Source: a bacterium (GTDB taxonomy: Bacteria; Patescibacteria; JAEDAM01; Absconditabacterales; Absconditicoccaceae). Taken from it: a DNA stretch of 32,792 bases. Position 1 is the stretch's first letter, and the number at the start of each line of letters is the position of its first letter. The stretch lies in the NCBI GenBank assembly GCA_017453665.1, contig JAFTEM010000006.1:1-32792 (forward strand). Direction: 5' to 3'. Shown here in pieces: positions 17,585 to 27,492 of the stretch. The notes under the pieces are model-generated. The model made no database searches and had not been told where the DNA came from. It saw nothing but the letters and a program-made list of their open reading frames with translations. The position numbers and the translations under genes are program-made.

Positions 17585-20275
17585 TTATGCCTTTTTTTCC
17601 ATCTTGGCTTTTTGGATTTTTATTTCCAAATGTTGGATATCGGCCATAATATCGTTTAATTCCTGCTGTTTTTCTGATATTTTTTCAGCAGGAGTAAGTG
17701 GATTAAGTGAGAGCGACATTAACATTGATCTTATGTAATCAGCTGTTTGTTGCTTTGCTTTCATTTCTCTTTCTCGTTCGTCAAATGTACTTTCTTTTTT
17801 TCATACTACATATGGTTTTACTCAAAGGCTCATATCAAGGATTGTAAATTCTTTATATCAAGAAGGAATATCTTCATTCGTTCTTAAATATTCAATAGTT
17901 TTTATATGAAATAATGATTTTAAACTTGATTCATAAGAATGAAGTAAATCAATAATATTAGGATTCGCTTTGATATAGAAATCGATTGGCATATGTTTTT
18001 TTAATCATAATTCTTCTTTAAGATGAAAGATTCACTTAAAGATATCAAAGATAATACTTGCTTTATAGTCTTTAGTATCAGAATAGAATTTATCAATATC
18101 TAATGCCTTAACTTCTTTTCAATAATGTTGTTTTACCATAAAGACAAATTCAGGGATGATAACACTAAGATGATCAAGTATATCAAGATAAATTTGACCA
18201 GCTAGTAAAAAACTTCCATTCTCTTTTTCTTCTTTTACAAGTGTTAAATATCGCGCAAATTCTTCTCTTGTAAAATCCTTTAAAAGTTTTATATGTTGTG
18301 CATATTCTTTAGCTTTAAATGACGTTGATTCTCGTTTTGTCTTTATATCATTTCGCCTTCAGAGGATAAACATTCATTTTCCATCTGTCATGAACTCGTT
18401 TTTGTTATTTTCAGGATATGCTCAATTTTCATAGAGAACTTTAAAAAGATTCCATAAATGCTTGAGGTATCAAAAATTTTCCTCTATTCTTTTTTCATCA
18501 CATTTTTCTTGTTGAACAAGAGCGAGTTTTAACGTCTCCCAACCAAAATTTTCTGCTAGTTTTTGGAATCTTTCAGGGAAATGGATAGCGATTTTATCTG
18601 TTTCTTCGTGGGTAAAGATAGAACATTCTGTTCATCATAGTATAAATAAGAAGAAAAAGAAATTTTTTATAGTTTGTGAAGCAAGTTCATCTACGTGGAA
18701 GACAACTTGAGATGTTGAGGTTTGAATCAATGAAACAGCTTGAAGAAAAGTATCAGAACAAGCAATACAGTGAAGAATTTTATCTCAGAAAAGTTGCTTA
18801 TAATCTACTTTAAATGTTTCATCATTAGCTTCTATTCGTTTTAGTTTTTCAAGCTCTCATAAAATTTGTTCTATAAGCTCTTCACTTTGTTTTGAGCGAA
18901 GATTTTCTTTTAATTCTTGTATTTTTTTTCATTCACCTATTTGGTTTTCTAAGTCTTCTCGTTCGTCTTCTGGAAGTAACAATACTAAATCTATCAATTC
19001 ATCGACAGTAAATGATGGGGATATATGTTCTTTTCTTAATTGGTCTAGTAAAAGAAGTCCAAAAATTGAGAAGTTAGAATAAGAACCAAGATTAAAATTT
19101 TCAAAACCTCCATCTGGTGTTTCTAAGAGTGATAATTTTTGTGCGTATGGATTCTTTGTTTCTAATAAAATTTCTGGAGTAGAAAAGTTTAAAAACTCAG
19201 CATGATCTGCAAAATTATTTTCAATCCAAGCAGAGAATTCTTCTTGTAGTGCTGAGAAATCAATAATTGTCATAGGGACAATTTTCTTTATAAGACGCTG
19301 TCATGTAGCTTTTGAATATGGGATATCTTTAATTACTTCTTCTTGTGAGGCAAGATTTCCGATTGTTCCTAATGTCTCAATAACGTTATCGGTAAATTCA
19401 AAAATAGATTTTCATCAAAAGTTAGCAACTTTTTTAGAAAAACATCAATAATCATCGATATAATTTTCGTCCGTTGGAAGTCATAATTCTTTTACCCTCT
19501 CTAACATTTTTTGATCAAGAAGCGGATTGAGTCTTTGAATTCAATTATTCTTAATCGTATCAATATCTGTTGAACCTAGAATAGGAACTGCTTTATTTAT
19601 GACAGGAATAATAATTTTTTTTCAAAGATGTTTTTTATATCTTTTATCATTTGAATGGATAACAATTCCGACATCAGAAAACAAAAGCATTGGATCCTCA
19701 ACAACAAGAGGGAAGATATCGTTTTTTGTTTCAACAAAACATTTAACAACAAGTTGTATTTGTTTCTCTTTTCTTCGTTCTATAGCATCAGGCTCAACAA
19801 TACTTTGCGTTGTGATATCCCAATAAACAAGTTCCTCTTTATTTTTCCATACCCCTTTTTCTTGAAGGCGATCTAATAATACTTCATTTTTTTCATCGGA
19901 AAGTAGGAATTTATGAATTGCATCAAAGTGGTTTTGAAAAAATATTTGAGAAAAAAGTGGTAATGATTTTTTATAAATTTTTTCCTTATGCGTACTTAAT
20001 CTTTGAAGTTTTGCAACAAATGGAAGTTTTTCTTTCCCTTCAAGAATAGATGAATCACCTATACTATCGACATTACGAATAAAACAAGGAACAATATTTT
20101 TATCGAGTTTTTGTGCTCTAATATTTCGTTCAATTGCCTGATTAAGATATTGAGGAGCTGTTTTCCCTGAGATTTTTTGATAAGAGGGGAAAACAACGGG
20201 AAATAAGAAATCTGCTTGCTGTTTTTCAGGTTTTCTTGTTTTATTTTGAGGTTCGTATCTTTTGTTTAACTTCAT
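17585..20275 (-). CDS. Valyl-tRNA-synthetase-like protein without catalytic motifs
   Basis: An 896-aa protein that follows valyl-tRNA synthetase end to end. The start KLNKRYEP matches the ValRS LPKRYDP. FPSYQKISGKTAPQYLNQAI lines up with the HIGH region, but the HMGH tetrad is TAPQ (39-42). The editing region reads VYWDITTQ...VVEDPMLLFSDVGIVIHSNDKRYKKHLGKK, where ValRS has TTRPETLFGDVAIAVHP; the TTRPET motif is VVEDPM (191-196). The KMSKS site is KIAIHFPE (from 561). The following helix KHLWNLFKVL and a C-terminal coiled coil match the ValRS anticodon domain and tail. The frame is open throughout, with many UGA glycines. ATG 20275 is chosen over an in-frame TTG at 20287. It is probably not an active ligase; the true valS should be elsewhere. 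The ValRS link is from recalled family patterns. Confidence 0.75.
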
Positions 20276-20335
20276 GTTTTCAGGCAAGGTAAAAAATTAA
20301 GTTTTTGTATTAGAAAAATTATAAGAAAAAATTTT

Positions 20336-22054
20336 TTATACACGATAGGTATATACTCTATACATAAAATAGAGTAATAGTGTTGAAACTAAGATAAGTA
20401 ACATATCTTCAAAAGGTCAAACTTTTACTTTGTTTACTTCTGTTACAATCACTTTTTGTCCATCAGTACAAATAGCTTCTATAGTATAATATGCATACAC
20501 CTCACTTTTTGCTGATTTATCGAATGGATATTCAAATCTTGTAAGTTCTGTTTCTCCTACAAATTGTTTGTTACTTCCGTCTTCAAAATCAGATTTATAA
20601 ACAAGATATTTTGTAACATTCTCTACTGGAGACCATACAAGATAATTTTTATTTCAGATTTCTTCTGTTGTAAATTTAATACTTCCTACAACACAAGTAG
20701 GAGGAGTTGCTACACAGTGTCCATCATCACACATTGAATTTACTCCTGAATAATTTGTAGGTTCATCTGGTCAAGAACCAATGATTCCTTCGTATGCAAA
20801 CTCTACAACATCAGAAGGTACTCCTTCTTGGAAATGATCTGCATCTGTAGCATATACCCTAAATTCGTAAGTTCTTCATGGAGCTAATGTTAAATCATAA
20901 GCTTTCCCTGTACTAAATTCTTGCCAAGGATTACTATCTTCAGAACCAACATCTTTTTCCCAATAAAGTACTACATAATCATCACTATCTCATCCATCAG
21001 TATCCCAAGATACATGTACTAATCCATTCTTCTCTTCATCTCAATAGATTTTCAAATTTGTGATTTGAACGTTCTGGTCTACTGTGAAATAAAGTGTTCC
21101 TGTATAAAGTCTTGCTTCTGTTGCGGCTGTTAGCTCAACATTAGCAACGAAATTTCCAGTAGCTGGTAAACTAAGGTCTTTTGAAAAATATCAATCACCT
21201 TCTTTATCCATAAGGAATTCGTTATTATTATCGTTATCTGTTCATGAAAGATAGAGCTTAGCAGAACTTGCATGTTCATCGGTTGTAATCTCAAAACGAA
21301 CCTTATCACCTATTTTGATATCTCTATTTGGCGTCATAACGATTTCATCTAGTAAATCGTCTGAAATAGGAGAATAAAGAAAAGAAATAATTTGAGATTG
21401 TGCTACTGTTGCTCATTGAAGATTAACAGCTCTTAATTCTAGAGTATTTGTTCATGCTTGTCCTACTTGTATACTATCACTTAAGAATCCATTACCATCA
21501 GTCATTCACTCTTTTACCATTAATCCGTTCAAATAGATTTGGATACGCGCATTCGTATAGTCTGGCGCATTTGCCATAATTGAAATTGGAGACTGTTCTT
21601 CTGTAATATTTTGATCTGGAGAAAGAATTGTGATATTCCCAGGTACAATTACATTATCTGAAGATACAGTAAATGTTGCCGTTCAAGAGATATTATCATC
21701 TGTAAATTCAACAACATTGATAACAAATGTTCCTGGTTTTTTTATAATTAACCCTTGTGTATAAGGAACAACCCCTTGGTTTTCTAATTTCATTGTTCAC
21801 CATCCTCCTTCTGGAACAGTTGCTTCATGAGATTGAAGTAAGTTGTTATCTTCTGTAACGTAGATAGAGAAACTTCCTTCATAGTCTTTCATAACCTCTC
21901 CATCTTTAATGGCGGTTATTTTCATATCAACAGCTTGGTTAACTTTAAATGTTGGCGGATCAACTTCAACTTGAAAGCTGTCAGGATAGGATGCTGCAAA
22001 TGTATAAGAATACAAAGAGAAGCAGGCTAGTAATCAAATTAAAAATTTTTTCAT
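20336..22054 (-). CDS. Exported beta-domain protein with C-terminal membrane anchor
   Basis: A 572-aa protein. A signal peptide (basic start, hydrophobic 4-18, then TFA-ASY) leads into several beta-rich Ig/fibronectin-III-like domains. The clearest are near residues 330-420 (VHVSWDTDG, APWRTYEFRVYATDAD-like) and 465-540 (NYLVWSPVENVTKYLVYKSD, YAYYTIEAICTDG). A helix (about 551-566) and short basic tail close it. A cysteine pair occurs in MCDDGHC. This is the architecture of a surface protein held in the membrane by its C-terminus. Its ATG is 11 bases after the stop of the small membrane gene, so the two form a unit, possibly for adhesion to another cell (inference). Confidence 0.75.
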
Positions 22055-22065
22055 TAGAGATATAC

Positions 22066-22572
22066 TTAGGGTAAAATAGAATGTTCTTCTAGTGTATTTA
22101 AGTTTCCAATACTAAGAGATGTTCTTTTTTCTCATTCTTTTTTTCGAGAGTCTCATAAAAGAATTTGGGTTTCATCTCATGAATAAGGAACTTCAAATCG
22201 TCATTCTTCATAACCACGACTTTTAAGATTATCAAGTTTGATTTCAAAAATTCATGATTCATCCTTTAAAATCGTATAGTTCTCTCAAGAGATATTCTCT
22301 GTATCAAGGACTATTCTTTCTGGGTTATAAAGTACCTCAACCTCAACATTTTCTGCAGATAACACTTTTTCAGATCAGAAAATTTCGAGTATTTGATTCT
22401 CTGTCTTATAGGCTAAATCCCATCATTCATCTCTGACTTTTTGAATTTCTCAAATATCAAGGACACTCGCTGTTAGTCAAGAGAGGTCATTCATTATAAA
22501 AAGTAATCACCATGCTAAAAACGGCGCAATAATTAGGATAACACAATTTTTAAGAACACGATTACTTTTCAT
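22066..22572 (-). CDS. Single-pass membrane protein with extracytoplasmic beta domain
   Basis: A 168-aa protein of unknown family. A basic start and one hydrophobic helix (about 8-27) are followed by an acidic extracytoplasmic region whose pattern (VLSAENVEVEVLYNPERIVLD, then several short strands) resembles cohesin-like or other carbohydrate/surface beta sandwiches; that similarity is weak. It is the first gene of a two-gene unit with the large surface protein, and a promoter is present at 22617-22644. Confidence 0.7.
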
Positions 22573-22616
22573 TATACGGACCAAAAAACAAAACAAGATT
22601 TTGCCTTATAGAATGG

Positions 22617-22644
22617 AGTGTATAAAAATGTTTATAAAAGTCAA
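22617..22644 (-). promoter_or_regulatory. Promoter of the surface-protein pair
   Basis: On the minus strand, TTGACT (22639-22644), a 16-base spacer and TACACT (22617-22622). It would give a leader of roughly 38 bases before ATG 22572. Confidence 0.5.
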
Positions 22645-22675
22645 ATATAAATTATCAAATTCCTCATTTTTTTAT

Positions 22676-22705
22676 AAAAAAATATAGGAACATACGCTCC
22701 TATAT
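22676..22705 (-). terminator. Rho-independent terminator of efp
   Basis: ATATAGGA (22682-22689) pairs with TCCTATAT (22698-22705) around an 8-base loop. On the minus strand the stem is followed by a run of T. It lies 24 bases past the efp stop. Confidence 0.85.
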
Positions 22706-22728
22706 CTTCAGGGAAAAATTACTTTATT

Positions 22729-23283
22729 TTAGCTAACACCACCAGTTAATGTATTCAAAGTAACAGTATCTCCAACTTCTTTATGAAGAGGTACTTGGAT
22801 TTCCATACCTGTTTCTAATGTAGCAGGTTTTGTTCATGATTGAGCTCTATTTCCTTTAATTCCTGGAACAGTATCAGTAATTGTATATGTAATTGTTGAT
22901 GGAAGAATTACGTTAATTACGTTTCCATTATAAATTTGTAGATAAACATCAAGATTATCTTTGAGATATCCTGTAATATCTTCAATAGTATCAGCTTGAA
23001 TTTCATGGATTTCTCCTGTATCGTTTTCCATGAAAGAGTAAGAATCTCCAGTATTGTAAAGATATACAGCATTTTGAGTAGAGATTTCAGCTTGATCTAG
23101 TGTAATTCCTGATTTAACAGTAACGTTTTGAACACCATTTGTTGCTAAATTTCTTACTTTATAAGTATAAGAACCTTGTCTTTGTTGCATTTGCATAAAA
23201 GAAAGATCTAATACAACAAATAATTGTCCATCCATTTCTAGGACTGTTCCTTTTTTTACTTTTGATGCATCTATTTTTACCAT
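22729..23283 (-). CDS. efp: Elongation factor P
   Basis: A 184-aa protein, the standard EF-P length, with three beta-barrel domains. EF-P binds between P and E sites and relieves stalling at polyproline. Domain I runs from DASKVKKGTVLEMDGQLFVVLD to TYKVRNLATNGV; the end [30 protein letters not shown] is the conserved domain II/III junction. The loop tip that usually carries a modified Lys or Arg reads MQMQQRQGSY (30-39), so Lys is replaced by Gln/Arg. Only one of about 16 glycines is UGA (in QSGTK), far fewer than in neighbouring genes. It is a single-gene unit with its own promoter and terminator, divergent from the murF-like operon. Confidence 0.95.
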
Positions 23284-23318
23284 GTGTTTGTAACAATAAT
23301 TAAAAAAGTATCAAAAGA

Positions 23319-23346
23319 AAGATAGCGATTCGACTTGTATTTTCAA
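23319..23346 (-). promoter_or_regulatory. Probable promoter of efp
   Basis: On the minus strand, TTGAAA (23341-23346), a 16-base spacer and TATCTT (23319-23324). The spacing is the same as in most other promoters seen here. A weak plus-strand pair for the opposite operon (TTGTAT at 23335, TACTAA at 23357) overlaps it. Confidence 0.45.
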
Positions 23347-23395
23347 CATAATTTACTACTAATTGTTAGTGATTTAACTTCCTTTTAATTTTTTT

Positions 23396-24748
23396 ATGAA
23401 AGAAAAATTATTATTCCAATATTATCGCTTTTTAGGTTGGTGTGCTAAAAAATATTTACAAAGAAGTCATGCGCTTAGTATTTGAGTAAATTGAAGCGTT
23501 GGTAAAACCTCTTGTCGCATGATTATTCATCAAACATTAGAAAATGCATTCCCTGAAAAAGTAATCTATACTTCCCCTAAAAATTTTAATTGAGAATTAG
23601 GAATGTCATTATCTATATTAGAAGTTGAATCTCGAGAGCCAAGAATCCCTTATTTCTTAAAAATAGGAGCTAAAGCTTTTTGGAAAGCTTTGTTTTGAAA
23701 TAAACATTATGACTGTATCGTTTTGGAATATGGAATTGATAGACCAAAAGAAATGGAGTTCTTAGTAAGTATCAATAAGCCAGATATTTGAGTTTTTACT
23801 GCTATTGATGCTGTACATTCTGAACAATTTTGAAACCCAACAGAGATTGCAAGAGAAGAGGTAAAAATGGTTAAAAATACGAAAGAAATCGCATTCTTAA
23901 ATGCTGATGATAGCTATGCACAGCAGCTTATTTGAACGCTTTGAATTGATGAGTTTACATATCAAACTGTTTGATATGACTCTACAGCAGATATCCATTT
24001 TTCTTGAGAGAAATTAACAGTTGATATGAAAAAAGAACATCTTGCATTAGTAGATTTAGAAGTAGCTATAAAGACCGAAAAATATCACCTAAAAACCAAT
24101 CTTTTATGAAAACCCAATTATTGATATATTAGCGTAGCACTTACAATAGCTCAAATTCTTGCACAAAGATTCACTGGTAAAGAAATAGATTTAAAAAAGT
24201 TCTTAAAAAATCCTTTAATTTATAAGCTTCAACCATGAAGGTGTTCTATTTTTAAAGGAAAGCATCAAAGTATTCTTATCGATTCAACCTATAACGCATC
24301 TCCACTAAGTGTAAGAAAGCTTATAGATACAACACTTGCACTCCAAAAAGCAATGAAAGAAAAAAGAAAAATATTATTAGTACTTGGAGATATGAGAGAA
24401 TTATGAGAACTTACAGAAAAAGAACATCGCCTTCTCGCGGGATATGTTCAGCAATCTGCAGATCATGTTGTATTACTTTGAAAAAGTATGCATTCTTATC
24501 TTGCTGATGAAATCCAGAAAATAGGGTTTTCAAAAGAACAATTAACGCTTTGTCATTCATATAAAGAAGTCGCTAAAGAGGTAGAAAAGTTTCTTCAAAC
24601 CTCTAAAGAGAAATGGATTGTCCTTTTGAAAGGAAGTCAGAACACTATCTTCTTAGAAGAAGCAACAAAATTATTATTAGAGAATAAAAAAGATGCTCAA
24701 TTTTTAACAAGACAATCTGAATGGTGGTTAAAAAAGAAAGCGGTGTAG
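23396..24748 (+). CDS. murF: MurF-type Mur ligase
   Basis: A 450-aa Mur ligase, probably adding D-Ala-D-Ala to UDP-MurNAc-tripeptide in peptidoglycan synthesis. It has the P-loop GVNGSVGKTS (about 31-40), SPKNFNGELGMSLSIL, VLEYGIDRPKEM, AFLNADDSY, LIDSTYNASPLSV and LGDMRELGELTEKEHR, which are typical MurF blocks. The usual N-terminal UDP-binding domain is missing: only about 30 residues precede the P-loop, including an aromatic/basic helix. Short MurF forms of this kind are known in reduced bacteria; the exact substrate is therefore less certain. It is first in an operon with a transketolase-like gene, a deaminase, rsmH and the ftsL-like gene, with 13-20 bases between genes. Confidence 0.85.
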
Positions 24749-24769
24749 AATTTATATTTTTAGTAACTT

Positions 24770-25657
24770 ATGGAATCAATTAATCTTTCAAAACTTGTTC
24801 TAAGTAATCATTTCTTAGAACTTCTAGCAGAAGAAAATATTCATTTTGATGGTATTTTTTCTGATAACAAAGAACTTAGTGAAGTAACAGAAGTAAAAAG
24901 AATAGATCAACATCTCGAAAGTTTCTTTCCTTGATTAGATAAGAATAGTCATATCTTACTTATTCTTGATAAACTTTGAATTGAAGATATCTTTTCTTAC
25001 ATTCAATGATTTAGCAGTATTTGTGTTCTTAGTGCTCATTCATGATTAGCAAGCTTTTCTAAGAAATTTCATCCAGAAATTGAGCATGTATGAGAACTCC
25101 ATGAAAAAATAACCATTTTATTCCCTTGGGATTTAGAAGATTTTATAAAAGGACTACAAAAAGAAGGTAATATTTTTATCCCTCTTAGTAATCAAGAAGT
25201 TCCAGAGAATATTTATGCATCATCAAGTGATGAAGAATCTTGAGTGCAATTTATAGATAAATCACTTATAGATAAAAAGAATATCCTGTCATTACTTTCA
25301 CCTGAAAAAGCTGAAATTTGTTTAATAGGAATGGGAACTCATTTTGAGGAACTTGTAAAACTTTCTCAGCTTTTAGCAACTATTGAAGCTCGCATCTCTC
25401 TTCATATCTTAAATCAATGGGATTCGCTTTTTAGTGAAGAATGAAAAGAACTCTTTAAAGAGGCAAAAAGACTTGGAATTATTCTTGATCAAAAACCTCA
25501 TAAGAAACTCATAGAACATTTAGAGAAATTATGAAAACCCTTAGAAATAATAACTCCTTGTTATGAGAAACTTACAAGTATTATGGCTGAATATCAATAC
25601 GAGCAAAGCGATTTTAACGCAATAGCATTGTATGAAAGAATTTTAGAACTTTTATAA
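24770..25657 (+). CDS. Transketolase-like protein (Pyr and C-terminal domains), probably inactive
   Basis: A 295-aa protein with the spacing of the second half of transketolase or DXP synthase. An N-terminal segment resembles the pyrimidine-binding domain, with VLSAHSGLASFSKKFHPEIEHVGEL where the family has haG....GpTHq.ieDla. A C-terminal Rossmann-like part follows (EICLIGMGTHFEELVKLSQLL). The position of the catalytic Glu (family GIAEQ) reads RIDQH (44-48). There is no thiamine-diphosphate domain in this gene or the next. Similarity is weak and from memory; it may be a degenerate paralogue or an unrelated two-domain fold. It sits between murF and the deaminase gene, with short gaps. Confidence 0.45.
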
Positions 25658-25671
25658 ATTAAGTATTTTTA

Positions 25672-26157
25672 ATGAGGATTCTTACTTGAGAAGAAGAAAA
25701 ATTAGCAGAAAATTATATGAAAGAGGCTGCTGAGATAGCTAAAAACGCAAGTTGTAAAAGATCAAAATGTTGATGTGTGATTGTAAAAGATTGAAGTATT
25801 ATTTGAACATGATATAACTCTCCAGCAAAGGAATTAGAAGATCAAAGAAGATGTGAAATGGATAAAACACAATACCACAGAAAAGTTACTGATAAAACTT
25901 GTTGTATTCATGCAGAACAAAGAGCGATGTTTGATGCATTAAGGCATCATGCTGAACAACTAGAATGAGCAAATCTTTATTTTATCCGTCTTGATAAAGA
26001 AGGAAATATTTCTAAAGCTTGAAAACCTTATTGTACAATTTGTTCTAAGATGGCATTAGAACTTTGAATAAACGAATTCTTTCTTTGGCATGAGGAAGGA
26101 ATAACTGCTTATGATACAGAAGAATATAATCTACTTTCATATAAGTATGATGAATAA
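25672..26157 (+). CDS. Deoxycytidylate deaminase-like protein
   Basis: A 161-aa zinc deaminase. The catalytic site is CIHAEQR (H80, E82) with the zinc cysteines in PYCTICSKM (C121, C124). The N-terminal part CKRSKCGCVIVKDGSIIGTGYNSP and the extra Cys/His residues (RRCEMDKTQYH) match the dCMP deaminase/ComEB layout, which makes dUMP for thymidylate synthesis or works in DNA uptake. RNA or free-nucleoside substrates cannot be excluded. It starts 14 bases after the previous gene and ends 20 bases before rsmH. Confidence 0.85.
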
Positions 26158-26177
26158 TTTACTTTAGTAATAGAATA

Positions 26178-27062
26178 ATGTTACGTCATATTCCTGTTTT
26201 AGCACAAGAAATCTATGATAATCTTCCTGAAGGTCGGAAAAACTGATTTGATGGAACATTTTGACATTGAGGACATGCAGAATTTTTTCTTTCACACGAA
26301 CAGAAAAAAAGAGATTTAGAAGGGATGAAGATTATTTGAACAGATATTGACCCACTTATGATTAAAAAAGCTGAAGAACTTACAAAACAATATAAAGAGT
26401 ATATTTCTATTCTTCATTCTTCCTATTCTCAGATTCTTGATATTTCTAAAAAACAATGATTATTTGATTATGAGCTTTTAGATTTATGAGTTAATTTAGA
26501 ACATTTTAAAGATTGAAGTCGTTGATTTTCTATTAAAACAGATGCCCCATTAGATATGAGATTCGATCAAGAAAAGAATCCAATAACAGCAGAAAAATGG
26601 CTGAATACAGAAAAAGCAGAAATTATTCAAGAAGCATTAGAAGAATATGGTGATTTCTCAAAAAAAACAGCAGAATATTTAACAAAACTTATTTGTGAGA
26701 GAAGAAAAAAAGTTTGATTTATAACAACCTTTGAACTTAAAGATTTTCTTACGAGCTATCATTTTAATCAAAAGAAGATTGCTGTGATTTTTCAAGTAAT
26801 TAGGATTATGGTAAATAAAGAACTTGATCAATTAAAAATCTTTTTATCATCTTTTCCAGATTCACTAAAAAAAGGTTGAAGATGTTTTATTATTACATAT
26901 CATAGCGTGGAAGATAGAATAACTAAAAACTGTTTCAAAGCTTTAGCTGAAAGCTGAGGATTTAAGCTTATTAATAAAAAAGTTATTGTTCCTCATTACA
27001 CTGAAGTTCAAAAAAATAAAGCAGCAAGAAGTGCGAAACTCAGAATTATCGAAAAACTTTAA
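26178..27062 (+). CDS. rsmH: 16S rRNA m4C1402 methyltransferase RsmH
   Basis: A 294-aa enzyme that N4-methylates C1402 in the ribosomal P site. It shows RHIPVLAQEIYDNL at the start, the SAM loop DGTFGHGGHAEFFLS, GTDIDPLMIKKA, DLGVNLEHFKDGSRGFSIKTDAPLDMR (family GvSS.QLD...RGFSF..d.pLDMRM), a helical insert, and SYHSVEDR-like TYHSVEDRI. In bacteria it commonly lies first in the division/cell-wall cluster before ftsL; the same order is found here. The GvSSQLD block is altered to GVNLEHF. Confidence 0.93.
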
Positions 27063-27081
27063 TCAAAAATACTTATGGATT

Positions 27082-27492
27082 ATGTCAGAAGAAAATGTTA
27101 ATCTCCGAGAAGATACCCAGCATAAAATAAAAACCTTTGCTTATCAATCATATAATAATTTTCATAAATCATATAAAAGTTGGTTAACAAAATATAGAGA
27201 AAGAAAAGATTTATGAGATGTGATAAAAGTAGGAGGGCTTCTAACAGCAGCACTTTTTTTTGGATTCTTATTCTTATATTATATTAATTTAGCTTCAACT
27301 GAGGGGTATTTTATGAAGCTTGCAACATATGAACTTAATTCTTCTAAAGAAAAAAGTGATATCGAGAAACTTGAAGTTATAAGAAAAAAGAAAGCAAATC
27401 GAGATCAGCTTTCTACACCAAAAAGTTTTAGTTTACAAAAGAATCTTATTACAATAGAAATCCCTGAATTATCTGAAGATACTAACTCTTAA
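27082..27492 (+). CDS. FtsL-like small membrane protein
   Basis: A 136-aa single-pass protein. A basic cytoplasmic part of 48 residues is followed by one membrane helix (about 49-70) and an extracytoplasmic region of 65 residues with a short heptad-like stretch (SDIEKLEVIRKKKANRDQL). Sequence does not identify it, but FtsL-type proteins have this topology and lie right after rsmH in many genomes, so FtsL (septal ring assembly) is the best guess. One UGA glycine occurs at residue 45. ATG 27082 is chosen because the open frame upstream overlaps rsmH. Its last 11 bases overlap the convergent membrane gene. Confidence 0.6.

Noticed and set aside
19599..19876. Plus-strand ORFs of 73-75 codons inside the ValRS-like gene
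   Set aside because: They are antisense to a long, continuous frame with recognisable ValRS-like segments and have no motif of their own.
20276..20287. TTG start at 20287 for the ValRS-like gene
   Set aside because: An in-frame ATG lies four codons on at 20275 and the following KLNKRYEP lines up with the ValRS start; no ribosome-binding site favours the TTG.
24488..25444. Separate short genes in the murF and transketolase-like region
   Set aside because: They are pieces of two continuous code-25 genes cut at UGA codons by standard translation.
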